Counted from the stretch's first letter, positions 19,802-29,178 are shown. The stretch is 53,172 nt of DNA from Agrobacterium albertimagni AOL15 (GCF_000300855.1 NZ_ALJF01000005.1:1-53172), one strand, 5' to 3'. Made by a program: numbers and translations. Notes: generated by a model from the sequence alone, not told the origin.

Positions 19802-20583
19802 CGCATAACGACGAACCCAGGCAGGGCCATTGGCCGGTTGCTTTCCGCCCGTTTTCTCTCACAAGCTATGCCGCGCCACTCGGTTTCCTTCCGGGTCCAT
19901 GCGCCCGGGTGCTGATCGACGGTGGTCTCATGGTGGCGGATGGGGCGGCACTGTCGATGCCTTGCGACGGCGATCTCACCGAACGACTGGAAAAGGCACG
20001 TCTCCTTCTTCTCGACGCAGGCCTCATCGGACCTCGACGGGGGGAAATGATGCCGGTGCGGCCCTCGTTTGACGCAGATCCCATTGCCATTATCGATAGA
20101 AGCGCCATGCGCATTCTAGGTCTCTGGGCCACGAAGGTACACGTCAATGGCCTGGTGAACACGGGGTCAGACACACCTCCCGATGTCTGGCTTTCGCTGC
20201 GGGCGGCGCATTCCACTGCCTTTCCCGGCTATTTCGATACCCTGGTCGCAGGTGGCCAGCCTCATGATCTCGATGCGGCCACAACCGCCGTCAAGGAAGC
20301 GTGGGAAGAGGCGGGCATCGACGCCACGCTGATGGAAAATGCCCGGCATATCGGCGATGAGCCGGTCTGCTATGTGAGCCGCCAGGGCTTTCATCAGGAG
20401 CTCTTGTCGGTCTACGATCTCGTCCTGCCGCGCGACTGGAGCCCGACCTGCATCGATGGCGAGGTCGAATCAAACACGCTCGTCTCCATGGATGAGTTGC
20501 GGTCCGGCCTTGCGGGTGCGCTGGACATCAAGTTCGGTTCCCACCTCGTCTGCCAGGACGTGGTCACCCGTCACGGAACATGA
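19798..20583 (+). CDS. Nudix hydrolase of the Tnr3/DUF4743 (thiamine diphosphate-related) type
   Basis: 261 residues. An N-terminal domain of about 110 residues precedes a Nudix domain that starts VHVNGLV. The Nudix box reads GGQPHDLDAATTAVKEAWEEAGI; Leu replaces the first Glu of the general motif, as I recall for the DUF4743/Tnr3 family, while the metal-binding KEAWEEAG part is kept. The VHVNG...FPGYFDTLVAGGQP stretch matches that family. Relatives in yeast and plants hydrolyse damaged or oxidised thiamine diphosphate to the monophosphate. The start overlaps the ATPase stop. Its place at the end of an importer operon suggests action on the imported compound, perhaps a thiamine derivative (inference). 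Confidence 0.85.
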   Translation: MTHNDEPRQGHWPVAFRPFSLTSYAAPLGFLPGPCARVLIDGGLMVADGAALSMPCDGDLTERLEKARLLLLDAGLIGPRRGEMMPVRPSFDADPIAIIDRSAMRILGLWATKVHVNGLVNTGSDTPPDVWLSLRAAHSTAFPGYFDTLVAGGQPHDLDAATTAVKEAWEEAGIDATLMENARHIGDEPVCYVSRQGFHQELLSVYDLVLPRDWSPTCIDGEVESNTLVSMDELRSGLAGALDIKFGSHLVCQDVVTRHGT

Positions 20584-21008
20584 TGCGCCTTGATGACTTG
20601 ATTGGCATGGCGGTTCAACGTCGCTGCCGTGCCTGAACAAGCTTCGCTCTCACGGAAGTCCTTCAAGTACGGGTGCTGCGGGTTATCGGGTTCAGGCAGT
20701 GGCCTTGTGCCAAAGCCGCGTTGCAACCTTGATGGGGACTTACAACTTCCATGAGGCCGAGTTGCTCCATCAGGACTGACGCTGCGTTGTAGCAGTGGAA
20801 TGAGATCACCTTTCCATCTTCGACACTGCAGTCGGGAGATGCGCTGTCTTTTTGGGGAGAGGTAACCCGGCTCCTGCAGCGCCGTAATATACAGCATCAT
20901 GATGAAACTCGGTTGATCGACCTGTTCTCTAGGGTTGGCTCTTCGAGAGCACCTGCGGCTCAAAAATATCCGCAGCCAACGAAGCGCTCGAGCATCGGAT
21001 AATTCCGC
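20584..21008. other. Intergenic region, no gene assigned
   Basis: 425 bases between the Nudix gene and the end of hipA, which converge. One minus-strand open frame (20571-20963) crosses it without any recognisable motif. No T-tract terminator was found for either side. Confidence 0.5.
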
Positions 21009-22241
21009 TCAAAGCTGACGCTGAATTCGTTTGCATCTCTTCTGGATCTCGTGGATCAACCTGTCCAATACGCGCGTTGGATCGCCTGAGATGGCCAAAA
21101 CGGTCCCTGCGGCATGGTCGCATCGACTGGCGACCAGTTCTGTTAATTCTTTTACACGTTTTAATGTCGATGCAGCACTTAAGCCCACGTCTTCAGCAAG
21201 CGCTTTCCAATCCCTGCTGCGTAAATCGGGCGCAATGAACCGCCCCCCAATGCCTTGCGGCAGGTTTTGGTCTACCTGGCGATATACTGCTGCGCACATC
21301 AGGTCATATAGGGGCGCAACCTTTGCCGACCCACCAGCGCCGATCAGTACGGAATAGTTTTTGGCATGGGAATCCGAGTTGCATACCAGGACGTTGAAGA
21401 TCACCGCATCCAACAGCTTCTGGCGTTCCGCCGGGGATACAAGATCACTGATCACCTTGAACATCATCTTCAGTGTCACGCCGCTGCCCGTCGAGGATCT
21501 CTCGTATTTCTGCGAAGGGAAGTGACCGGTTAGCTGACAGAGGTCTTCTTGGTGAAGCCTGCGGATTTCGCCCTCTAAATCCGTGAAACGGTCATAACGC
21601 TTCACGAGCAGATAGCGTCTTTGGCCGGCTATGCCAATCGTGGCTTCGGCGGCCTCCAGCCCGCATGATCGTGCAAGGGCGAGGCAGAAGGCTTCATTTT
21701 CGACGCTCCCAGCCAGTCGTTTGGTATCCGGTTTGATGATGTGGGTCGATGGCGTACCATCGACTGGGATGGAGATTGCGCCCTTCTCGTCCACGAAGAC
21801 GGGCAGCTTCTCCTGTACTCCCGCGAGCGACATGGAGACGCCGTGGTTGCCGACCAGGAAAGGTTTGGAAGGAAGTTCATTCAGGATGCGCTCCAGCGCC
21901 TCCTCGTGCGGAATGGGCTGCAGGTTGAGGCCCGCCTTTCGGGGTTGGCCGATGGACAGTGCCCCGGCCGTGTCTCGACCTATATGGCCAAGCAGACCAA
22001 CGATGTCCTGAGGTGAAACTTTCAGCCGCTGACCGATTTCGGCTAGATGCGTCTCCGGGAGCAGGTTTGCAAGCCATGGCAGCAACCGGTCTGCAGTCAC
22101 CGGGCCTGAGCGCAGTGGCATCGTGAGCGAAACTGGAAAAGCTGAGCGACGACCTTCCCAGGATGACTCATAGTCCAGCCGCCATTCGCCTTCGAAGGTC
22201 ATCTGCGCGACGGCCAGGGTTTCATAGAAGATGGTTGTCAT
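21009..22241 (-). CDS. hipA: HipA-family serine/threonine kinase toxin
   Basis: 410 residues. The HipA signatures are all visible: SLAGVQEKLPV at 138-148 (the loop with the autophosphorylation Ser), HIIKPD with ATP-binding Lys170, LLVKRYDR, HQEDLCQLTG, catalytic NSDSHAKNYS with D290 and N295, and metal-binding VAPLYDLM with D313. In Escherichia coli HipA phosphorylates glutamyl-tRNA synthetase and induces dormancy; rhizobial homologues occur in several copies. The ATG overlaps the hipB stop (ATGA). The active site is intact, so an active kinase is expected. Confidence 0.95.
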   Translation of the reverse strand: MTTIFYETLAVAQMTFEGEWRLDYESSWEGRRSAFPVSLTMPLRSGPVTADRLLPWLANLLPETHLAEIGQRLKVSPQDIVGLLGHIGRDTAGALSIGQPRKAGLNLQPIPHEEALERILNELPSKPFLVGNHGVSMSLAGVQEKLPVFVDEKGAISIPVDGTPSTHIIKPDTKRLAGSVENEAFCLALARSCGLEAAEATIGIAGQRRYLLVKRYDRFTDLEGEIRRLHQEDLCQLTGHFPSQKYERSSTGSGVTLKMMFKVISDLVSPAERQKLLDAVIFNVLVCNSDSHAKNYSVLIGAGGSAKVAPLYDLMCAAVYRQVDQNLPQGIGGRFIAPDLRSRDWKALAEDVGLSAASTLKRVKELTELVASRCDHAAGTVLAISGDPTRVLDRLIHEIQKRCKRIQRQL

Positions 22242-22510
22242 CTCCCGTCACCGAAGGTCGGGAGGAAACCGAGATCATCCTTCAATGTGTCCGAAGGCAT
22301 CTGCGCGGTCTTGAGGTCACCCACCTCGATGCCGACGGTGCGGGCAACGATCAAGGATTTTTCGAGCTGGCAACTCGGCTTGCCGGATTCGAGCTCTACG
22401 ATGAAACGCTCGCCCGTGCCTGACCGTGTCGCCAGCTCAGCCTGTGTCCAGCCAAGGGCCTTCCGTTTCGCCCTGATGGCGGCGCCGAAATCGCGTGCGG
22501 ACCTGAACAT
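22238..22510 (-). CDS. hipB: HipB-family antitoxin and repressor (HTH Xre)
   Basis: 90 residues from the ATG at 22510, which has a strong AGGAGGT ribosome site five bases upstream; the frame extends 17 codons further without one. The helix-turn-helix runs through FGAAIRAKRKALGWTQAELATRSGTGERFIVELESG, the Xre/HipB pattern. It should bind and silence HipA and repress the hipBA promoter. The order antitoxin then toxin with a four-base overlap is standard. Repeated palindromes lie 64-114 bases upstream. Confidence 0.93.
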   Translation of the reverse strand: MFRSARDFGAAIRAKRKALGWTQAELATRSGTGERFIVELESGKPSCQLEKSLIVARTVGIEVGDLKTAQMPSDTLKDDLGFLPTFGDGR

Positions 22511-22573
22511 CGAGTACCTCCTGGATCGGCTTACCGTACAGGAAGATTTCTTAAGAAACAATGCAAACCTTAC

Positions 22574-22624
22574 CGATCGGGAAGTAGAGATGTCGGAAGG
22601 CCAAACGCAACCCGATCGGGAAGT
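22574..22624. promoter_or_regulatory. Repeated palindromes, candidate hipBA operators
   Basis: The 12-base sequence CGATCGGGAAGT occurs at 22574-22585 and again at 22613-22624, with starts 39 bases apart. Each is centred on a palindrome (CCGATCGG in the first, CCCGATCGGG in the second). They lie upstream of hipB, where HipB-type dimers bind paired sites. The sequence is unlike the E. coli operator, so this is a positional inference. Confidence 0.5.
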
Positions 22625-22738
22625 TTGGCGCTTCCGGGAATGGTCGAATTTACAGTTCTTGAGATCCGGGGTGCCGCGTGCGCTACGCCTCCGGTATCGT
22701 AATTTGTCGAACGCGGGCAGGAGGTCAGTAAGAACTTA

Positions 22739-22777
22739 GGCTTCTCAGCTATCGCGGGCTTCATAGGCCGAGAAGCT
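22739..22777 (-). terminator. Possible hairpin terminator after the ATP-binding gene
   Basis: GCTTCTCAGC and GCCGAGAAGC form a 10-bp stem with one imperfect pair and a 17-base loop, about 75 bases after the stop at 22850. The following transcribed bases (CTAAGTTCTTAC) are only moderately T-rich, so termination is uncertain. The rest of 22625-22849 shows nothing. Confidence 0.3.
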
Positions 22778-22849
22778 CACCTGCGACATCAGCACGACCG
22801 AGGCGACCGAGCCACTCCGTTGGTGCAAGGCCAGGGCGTTTCATCGACT

Positions 22850-24682
22850 TCAGCGCATTTGGACGAAATGTCCCTGACCGACTTCGCGATATTCTCGGGG
22901 GGGTGGGGTGTAGCCGGTTGGCCTTACCGGGCTTTTCAATTCGTCATCGGCCGTGCTGCGCCTCAATCCGCGGCGTTCAGGATCGGGAACCGGCACAGCG
23001 GCCAGAAGCTTCTTGGTGTAGTCGTGTTGCGGGTTGTTGAATATCGCCGAACGCGGGCCGATCTCGACAATCTCGCCAAGATACATGACCGCAACCCGGT
23101 GACTGATCCGCTCGACCACCGCCATATCATGGCTGATGAACAGGAAGGCAAGATTGAACTCTTCCTGCAGATCCATCAGCAGATTGCAGACCTGTGCCTT
23201 GATCGACACATCCAGGGCCGAGACGCTCTCGTCAGCAACGATCACCTTGGGATTGAGCGACAAGGCGCGTGCAATGGCAATGCGCTGGCGCTGTCCGCCG
23301 GAAAACTCATGGGGATAGCGATCCATCATCTCCGGAGCAAGACCAACTTTCTTGAGCAGATCCGCGGCTTTGGTCAGGGCCTCCTGACGGGTGCCGAGGC
23401 CATGCTTGAGGTATGGCTCCGCGATGGTGGCGCCTACCGTCATGCGTGGATTGAGGCTGGAGAATGGATCCTGAAAGATCATCTGCACGCTGCGGCGCAT
23501 GGCGCGCAGGCTCGGCTGGTCAAGGGTCAGGACATTATAGCCATCGAGATGGACTTCGCCACTCTTGGGCTCAACCAGACGCGTTATCGAACGTCCGGTG
23601 GTCGACTTGCCGCAACCGCTCTCGCCGACAATCGAAAGCGTCTCACCCTGGAAAAGCTCGAACGAGACATCTTCGACAGCGTGCACGGCGCCTGTCTGCC
23701 GGCCGAAGAGACCGCTGCGGATGGGGAAGCGTGTCACCAGGTTCTTCACCGCGAGCACCGGCGTCTTGTGCGTGTCGACAGTGTTCACCACTTCGGTCGG
23801 TTCGCTTGCCAGACCAGAGGCGATATCAACGATCGGGAAACGCAGCGGCCAGTCATGACCGTGCATGGAACCGAGTTTCGGCACAGCGGCGAGCAATGCC
23901 CGCGTGTAGGGATGCTGGCCGCGGTGGAAGACGTCGGCTGTTGCTCCCTGCTCGACCACATCGCCGCGCAGCATGACGATGGTACGCTCGGCGATCTCGG
24001 CGACAACGCCCATGTCATGTGTGATGAAGAGAACGGACATTCCGTCTTCCTCCTGCAGCTCCTTGATCAGGTCGAGGATCTGGCCTTGGATCGTAACATC
24101 CAGCGCTGTCGTCGGTTCGTCGGCAATCAACAGGTTCGGGCGCGAAGCAAGCGCCATGGCGATCATCACCCGCTGTCGCATGCCACCGGAAAACTGGTGC
24201 GGATAGTCATCAAACCGGCTTGCCGCGTTCGGAATACGTACCTTGTCCAACACGCGGATCGTCTCGCTACGGGCATCGGCTTTTGTAAGGCCCTTGTGCC
24301 AGGTCAGCACTTCCGAGATCTGTCGGCCGATCGTGAAGATCGGATTGAGGCTGGTCATCGGCTCCTGGAAGATCATGGCAACCTCGTTGCCGCGCACCTT
24401 CTGCATATCCTTTTCAGTCAGCGAAAGAATGTCTTTGCCGTTCAGCCGGATCCGTCCCTCGACGCGGCTCTGTTCGCGGGCCAGCAGCCGCATGATCGAC
24501 AAAGAGGTCACACTCTTGCCGGAGCCCGATTCGCCGACAATGGCGACAGTCTCTCCGGGGTTCACATCGAAGGAAATATTGCGGACGACCGTCCGCCACT
24601 GGCCATCGACGAGAAAGGACGTTGTCAGCCCCTCGACGGAAAGAACTGCGGGTGTCTCTGTCTTGGCGGCAGCTGGCATCAT
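22850..24682 (-). CDS. Fused double ATPase of a dipeptide/glutathione-type ABC importer (GsiA-like)
   Basis: 610 residues, two complete oligopeptide-type ATPase domains in tandem. Domain 1 has GESGSGKS, the signature [12 protein letters not shown] and a Walker B ending [10 protein letters not shown]; domain 2 has [20 protein letters not shown] and [10 protein letters not shown]. Length and fusion match GsiA of the glutathione importer and related double ATPases (DppDF or OppDF fused). The start is the ATGATG at 24682, because the frame further upstream lies inside the DUF1028 gene and has no family sequence. It is the last gene of the FadR operon. Confidence 0.93.
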   Translation of the reverse strand: MMPAAAKTETPAVLSVEGLTTSFLVDGQWRTVVRNISFDVNPGETVAIVGESGSGKSVTSLSIMRLLAREQSRVEGRIRLNGKDILSLTEKDMQKVRGNEVAMIFQEPMTSLNPIFTIGRQISEVLTWHKGLTKADARSETIRVLDKVRIPNAASRFDDYPHQFSGGMRQRVMIAMALASRPNLLIADEPTTALDVTIQGQILDLIKELQEEDGMSVLFITHDMGVVAEIAERTIVMLRGDVVEQGATADVFHRGQHPYTRALLAAVPKLGSMHGHDWPLRFPIVDIASGLASEPTEVVNTVDTHKTPVLAVKNLVTRFPIRSGLFGRQTGAVHAVEDVSFELFQGETLSIVGESGCGKSTTGRSITRLVEPKSGEVHLDGYNVLTLDQPSLRAMRRSVQMIFQDPFSSLNPRMTVGATIAEPYLKHGLGTRQEALTKAADLLKKVGLAPEMMDRYPHEFSGGQRQRIAIARALSLNPKVIVADESVSALDVSIKAQVCNLLMDLQEEFNLAFLFISHDMAVVERISHRVAVMYLGEIVEIGPRSAIFNNPQHDYTKKLLAAVPVPDPERRGLRRSTADDELKSPVRPTGYTPPPREYREVGQGHFVQMR

Positions 24683-24729
24683 GGCTTTCAGGTTCCGATC
24701 CTTATAGTGGGGTTCTGATACGGTCTGGC

Positions 24730-25488
24730 TCAGGTGAGCTTCAGCGGCGTGGCATGGGAAGGCGAGGTGCGGCCCGCTGCGATGCGGGCCGCTTCGAGGG
24801 CTGCAATCTTTTCGTCGATCAGCCGCCGGTCCGTCAGGCCATGGGGATTGGTGCGGGTCGGCATGGTTTCCGCAACATGCAGGAAACGCTCTTGTGCCAC
24901 CGCATACAGTCTGCGCAATTCTCCGAGCGGATCGGGGTTGTCGTCTGCGCGAATGTCGAGCCAGGCGAAATCCTGATCTCGGTAGATCTTCAATGCTGCC
25001 GACTGCCGCCCACGCTTGTCGCCTCCTGCGGTCTCGCCGGCATCCATGGCGGCCAGAAGTCGCTCGGCGAGCGGTGCGCCCGCAGTTTCCTTGTAGACGC
25101 GCAGGGTCTCGGCGATGACGCGGGGGCCAGCCAGCATGTTGCCGGCAACCGAGACATTGTCGTCCACAACATGGCCGGCCCAATCGATGCATTTGTTGCC
25201 CGTGAATGCAGCATTGCGGCCTTCACCGTCGATAAGATGCATCTGCCTTTGCTGGCATCCGTCATCGCGATCCGTCAGAGTTGCGATGATCGAAGACGGC
25301 GACTGGCCCTTCGCCAGAAACTTCAGGCCATCGGTGCCGTAGAGTGGGCTGATGAAGGCCTGGGTGGCAATTGCGCCGATCCCGCCACGCATGAAAGGGA
25401 CGATGGCACCGACCGCGAAAAAGCGGCTGGCGACTGAGATGCCGAAATGGCCGGTGTCAGGATCGCGCGCAACGATGGACCAGGTCAT
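24730..25488 (-). CDS. DUF1028-family protein (Ntn-hydrolase-like)
   Basis: 252 residues beginning MTWSIVARDPDTGHFGISVASRFFAVGA, the signature start of DUF1028. Family members of known structure have, as far as I recall, an Ntn-hydrolase-like fold; Thr2, exposed after Met removal, would then be a candidate nucleophile (inference). Function is uncharacterised, though the family often sits with peptide importers and amidohydrolases. It starts four bases after the GGT-like stop, with its ribosome site (GGGAG) inside that gene's end, so the two are tightly coupled. The C-terminal 60 residues are a more variable Arg/Ala-rich helical part. Confidence 0.88.
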   Translation of the reverse strand: MTWSIVARDPDTGHFGISVASRFFAVGAIVPFMRGGIGAIATQAFISPLYGTDGLKFLAKGQSPSSIIATLTDRDDGCQQRQMHLIDGEGRNAAFTGNKCIDWAGHVVDDNVSVAGNMLAGPRVIAETLRVYKETAGAPLAERLLAAMDAGETAGGDKRGRQSAALKIYRDQDFAWLDIRADDNPDPLGELRRLYAVAQERFLHVAETMPTRTNPHGLTDRRLIDEKIAALEAARIAAGRTSPSHATPLKLT

Positions 25489-25491
25489 GGA

Positions 25492-27276
25492 CTATCTCCC
25501 GATCGCATAGGCTTGCATCAGCCGCGGCGTCGCGGCTGCGCGCAGCAAACCGTCAGTATCGCGGCGGGCGGCGGTCAGACGGCCGACGCTCCAGGGTTCT
25601 GCTTCGGTGATATCGTGGCCCATGGCTTTCAGCGCCTTGATCGCAGCCGGGCCGATATTGCTCTCGATCATCACATTGCCCGGCTGGCTGGTGCGCGGAT
25701 AGAAGGAGCCGGGGAAATGCGCCGTGTGGAACAGCGGCATGTCAATCGCTGCCTGCAGGTTTTGCTTGTGATGCACATAGCGCAGGAAGAAGGACAGTTG
25801 CCACTGATCCTGCTGATCGCCGCCGGGCGTACCGAAGGCCAATGTTGGGCGGCCTTCGTAAAGTGCGATCGATGGTGTCAACGTCGTGCGAGGTCGTTTG
25901 CCAGGAGCAAGCGAGGTCGGAAGGCCTGGCTTCAGCCAGAACATCTGGGCACGCGAGTTGAGACAGAAGCCGAGGCCCGGGATGATCGGTGATGATTGCA
26001 GCCAGCCGCCAGACGGTGTGACCGAAACCATGTTGCCGTCCCGGTCGATGACGTCGATATGCACGGTGTCGCCGCGCTTTTCGGTCAGATGCGACATGGT
26101 CGGCTCGTAGACGGCGCCGGTTCCAGACATGGATCCCAGCATCTCCATCGTCAGGGCGTGCTGGGCCTCGAAACCCGGTAATATGCCGGGACGAAGCTGC
26201 ATCGAGGCCTGCGGCGCGATCAGCCCGCGCCGTTCATCGTTGTAGACGTCCGATAGCAATTGCTCCATCGGTACATTGGCAAAGGCCGGGTCGCCGTAAT
26301 AGACCTCGCGGTCGGCATAGGCGAGCTTCATCGTTTCCACCACTGTGTGGACGAAGTCGGCACCCAGCGGGTCCATCGCCGCCACGTCGATGCCCTTCAG
26401 CAGTGCCAATGATTGCAGCAGCACCGGGCCCTGGCCCCACGGACCGGTCTTGGCGATGCTCCAGCCGTGATAATCCAAGGTTTGCGGCGCTTCTACCGTT
26501 GCCGACCAGCCGGCCATGTCGGCTGCGGTCAGAACGCCTTTGTGCCGGCTGCCACTTGCATCCATCACTTCGGCTGTCTTCAGATAGTCTTCGATCGCCT
26601 GGGCGACGAAGCCGCGATAAAAGGCGTCACGGGCCGCGTCGATCTGGTTTTCGCGACCCTTGGCGCTTTCAGCCTCCTTGACGATCCGGGTGTAGGTGGC
26701 TGCGAGAACCGGATTGCGAAACAGCGCATGCGGTTCGGGCGCAACACCCCCCGGCAACCATGTCTCAAAGGATGTCGGCCATTCCTTCTCGAAGAAATCG
26801 GCCAGTCCCTTGATTGTCGCCGAAACGCGCGGCAGCATCGGGTGGCCGTGCTCGGCATAGTGTATGGCGGGCTCCAGCACGTCGCGCACGCTCATCGTGC
26901 CGTAGTCGCGCAGCATGAGCATCCAGCCATCAAAGGCGCCGGGAATAACGGTGGCGAGCAAGCCGTCGCCGGGGATAAGCGTCATCCCTTCTGTTCTATA
27001 GTGCTCGATGGTCGCGCCAGCCGGGGCAGGGCCCTGCGCACAGATCACCTCGACCTTGCCCGTCTTTGCCGAATAGACAAGCGCTGGCATGTCGCCGCCG
27101 GGGCCCACGAGATGCGGCTCGAGGATCTGCAGGACGAAGCCGGTTGCGACTGCCGCATCGAAAGCATTGCCGCCCTTTTCGAGGATGCTCATGCCGACAG
27201 CAGAGGCGATCCAATGGGTGGAGGTCACGACGCCGAAAGTGCCGAGGATCTCCGGGCGGGTGGTAAACTCAGTCAT
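25492..27276 (-). CDS. Gamma-glutamyltransferase-like Ntn hydrolase
   Basis: 594 residues of the GGT fold. The predicted self-cleavage site and Thr nucleophile is T404 in KRGDTVHIDVIDRDGNMVSVT, giving a large and a small subunit. No signal peptide is present, unlike periplasmic GGT, so it should act in the cytoplasm. The Arg of the RExAP motif that holds the glutamate alpha-carboxylate in true GGTs is replaced: here CAQGPAPAGAT with Gln81 and Gly82. A different acyl substrate, as in GGT-like amidohydrolases, is therefore likely. The ribosome site is AAGGA. It lies between the importer permeases and the DUF1028 gene, so it probably cleaves the imported amide or peptide. Confidence 0.9.
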   Translation of the reverse strand: MTEFTTRPEILGTFGVVTSTHWIASAVGMSILEKGGNAFDAAVATGFVLQILEPHLVGPGGDMPALVYSAKTGKVEVICAQGPAPAGATIEHYRTEGMTLIPGDGLLATVIPGAFDGWMLMLRDYGTMSVRDVLEPAIHYAEHGHPMLPRVSATIKGLADFFEKEWPTSFETWLPGGVAPEPHALFRNPVLAATYTRIVKEAESAKGRENQIDAARDAFYRGFVAQAIEDYLKTAEVMDASGSRHKGVLTAADMAGWSATVEAPQTLDYHGWSIAKTGPWGQGPVLLQSLALLKGIDVAAMDPLGADFVHTVVETMKLAYADREVYYGDPAFANVPMEQLLSDVYNDERRGLIAPQASMQLRPGILPGFEAQHALTMEMLGSMSGTGAVYEPTMSHLTEKRGDTVHIDVIDRDGNMVSVTPSGGWLQSSPIIPGLGFCLNSRAQMFWLKPGLPTSLAPGKRPRTTLTPSIALYEGRPTLAFGTPGGDQQDQWQLSFFLRYVHHKQNLQAAIDMPLFHTAHFPGSFYPRTSQPGNVMIESNIGPAAIKALKAMGHDITEAEPWSVGRLTAARRDTDGLLRAAATPRLMQAYAIGR

Positions 27277-27300
27277 TCAATATTCCTTTGCAAGTCTTCT

Positions 27301-28176
27301 TCACGTCTCTCGGGGGTCGAGCGCATCGCGCAAACCATCGCCGAGCAGGTTGAAACCGATCACGACCAGGAAGATCGCCGCCCCTGGCCACATGGCCATC
27401 CAGGGGGCCTGATCGAGAAAGTTCTTCGCGACATTGAGCATCGATCCCCAGCTTGGTGCGGGCGGCTGTTGACCAAGCCCCAGGAAGGAAAGGCTTGCCT
27501 CTGCGATGATCGCAGTCGCCACTGTCAAGGTTGCCTGCACGATGATCGGGGCTGTGATGTTGGGCAGGATGTAACGAAGCATGATGTCGAGATGGCCAAG
27601 GCCGATCGAGCGAGCACCTTCGACATAATCCTCTGTCTTGACGGCAAGCACCTGACCGCGGGTCAGTCGCACGAAGACCGGCATGGCCGACAGGCCGATG
27701 GCAATCATCGCATTGCTGAGGCTTGGGCCGAGAAAGGCGGCGAGTGCGATCGCCATGATCAGGAAGGGTAGGGCGAGGAATGCTTCGGTGATGCGTGAGA
27801 TGACCTGATCGACCCAGCCGCCGAAATAGCCGGCAACCAGGCCGAAGGGAACGCCGATGACGACAGCGATCGCGACCGAGAAGATGCCCGCCATCAAAGA
27901 GGCCTGCGCCCCCCAGATCATCCGGGACAGGATATCCCGACCGATTTCATCGGTGCCCATCCAGTGTGCGGCAGACGGTGCCTTGCGGATGGCCGTCCAG
28001 CTGGTGGCCAGCGGATCGGCGATCGGCAGAAGCGGCGCTGAGACGGCAAGGAGCGCAAAGAACAGGATAATGCACAGACCAACCAAGGCACTGCGATTGG
28101 CTTTCAGCTTGCGCCAGGCGCGATTGCTGCTTCTGGGAGGCACGGTCAGCCCCGCTGTCGAATGAAGTGCTGTCAC
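27301..28176 (-). CDS. Peptide-type ABC importer permease (DppC/GsiD-like)
   Basis: 291 residues from a GTG at 28176 that overlaps the preceding permease stop as GTGA. It has an N-terminal cytosolic stretch, a first membrane helix near residue 30, then the conserved HWMGTDEIGRDILSRMIWGA motif and five more helices. The EAA loop reads YVEGARSIGLGHLDIMLRYILPN, which is typical of DppC. It forms a heterodimer with the DppB-like subunit. The longer upstream frame lies inside the DppB-like gene and is not family-like. Confidence 0.93.
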   Translation of the reverse strand: MTALHSTAGLTVPPRSSNRAWRKLKANRSALVGLCIILFFALLAVSAPLLPIADPLATSWTAIRKAPSAAHWMGTDEIGRDILSRMIWGAQASLMAGIFSVAIAVVIGVPFGLVAGYFGGWVDQVISRITEAFLALPFLIMAIALAAFLGPSLSNAMIAIGLSAMPVFVRLTRGQVLAVKTEDYVEGARSIGLGHLDIMLRYILPNITAPIIVQATLTVATAIIAEASLSFLGLGQQPPAPSWGSMLNVAKNFLDQAPWMAMWPGAAIFLVVIGFNLLGDGLRDALDPRET

Positions 28177-29126
28177 AGGCTGGCCCTCATGCGCGGATTG
28201 AGGATCACATAGAGGACGTCGGCAACCAGGTTCATCAGGATGAACCCGACGGCCGTGCACAGGACGACACCCTGGACCACGGCATAGTCGCGGTTGAAAA
28301 CTGCATCGACAATCAGCTTGCCGAAACCCGGTATGGTGAATATCTGCTCGGTCAGTACGGCGCCCGCCAGAAGCTCGCCAAACAAGAGAGCGCTGAGCGT
28401 CACGATCGGCAACAGGGCGTTGCGAAATGTGTGGCTGAGGATGACGATCCGTTCCGACAATCCCTTGGCGCGTGCTGTGCGGATATAGTCGGCCTTCATC
28501 ACGCTCAGCATGGCCGAGCGGGTGTGACGCATCAAGGTCGCGGCGAGCGCTGTTCCCAACACGAAGGCCGGCATTATCATGGTTTCAATCGAGCGCATCG
28601 GGTTAACGAAGATCGATTCATAGCCTGACGCAGGCAGCCAGCCGAGTTTTACCGAGACAAGCAGGATGAGCATGATGCCGAGCCAGAAGTTCGGGATCGA
28701 CAGACCGGACAGTGCAATTATGTTGGCGATGTAGTCGATGACGGTGTTCTTCTTGACGGCGGCCAGGATGCCCATTGGCACGCCGATGACAAAGGCGAAG
28801 ATCATCGCCATGACCGCCAGCTGGATGGTGACCGGCAGTTTTTCGCTGATCAGTTCGAGCACCGGTTGGTTGGTGCGCAGTGACGTCCCGAAATCACCCT
28901 GCAGCACATTGCCGATCCAGTAGCCATACTGGTAGATCACAGGATCGTTCAGGCGGTATTTGTCTCGCAAAAACTCGATGACCTGCGGGTCGCGCTCCTC
29001 GCCGGCCATGGCAAGGATCGGGTCGCCTGGCAGCAGTTTTTGAAGTGAAAAGACGAAGATCGAAACGATCAAAAGCGTCGGTATGGCGACCAGCAGCCGT
29101 TTTCCGATGTAGATGTGCATGAGCAT
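28173..29126 (-). CDS. Peptide-type ABC importer permease (DppB/GsiC-like)
   Basis: 317 residues with six predicted membrane helices. The first helix is followed by LLPGDPILAMAG, and the EAA-type loop is YIRTARAKGLSERIVILSHTFRNALLP, the DppB pattern. The start given is the ATG at 29126; a second ATG two codons later is equally possible. The binding-protein gene lies 66 bases upstream with a perfect hairpin in the gap. Confidence 0.93.
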   Translation of the reverse strand: MLMHIYIGKRLLVAIPTLLIVSIFVFSLQKLLPGDPILAMAGEERDPQVIEFLRDKYRLNDPVIYQYGYWIGNVLQGDFGTSLRTNQPVLELISEKLPVTIQLAVMAMIFAFVIGVPMGILAAVKKNTVIDYIANIIALSGLSIPNFWLGIMLILLVSVKLGWLPASGYESIFVNPMRSIETMIMPAFVLGTALAATLMRHTRSAMLSVMKADYIRTARAKGLSERIVILSHTFRNALLPIVTLSALLFGELLAGAVLTEQIFTIPGFGKLIVDAVFNRDYAVVQGVVLCTAVGFILMNLVADVLYVILNPRMRASL

Positions 29127-29147
29127 CCGGTCCTGATTTCGAGAGGT

Positions 29148-29178
29148 TCCTGCGGAGCATTCGGCGCGCTCCGCAGGA
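29148..29178 (-). promoter_or_regulatory. Intercistronic stem-loop after the peptide-binding protein gene
   Basis: TCCTGCGGAGC (29148-29158) and GCTCCGCAGGA (29168-29178) form a perfect 11-bp stem with a 9-base loop just after the binding-protein stop. There is no T-tract. Same position and form as the hairpins at 6492, 16894 and 36686. Confidence 0.75.

Noticed and set aside
20571..20963. Minus-strand frame between the Nudix gene and hipA
   Set aside because: Ser/Arg/Pro-rich, unrecognised and without a ribosome site.
21009..22510. hipBA as part of a larger defence island
   Set aside because: No restriction, CRISPR, retron, BREX or other defence genes lie around it; neighbours are transport operons.
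22820..24718. 632-codon open frame on the plus strand opposite the double ATPase
   Set aside because: The minus strand has two full ABC ATPase domains; the plus frame is His/Arg-rich and unrecognisable.
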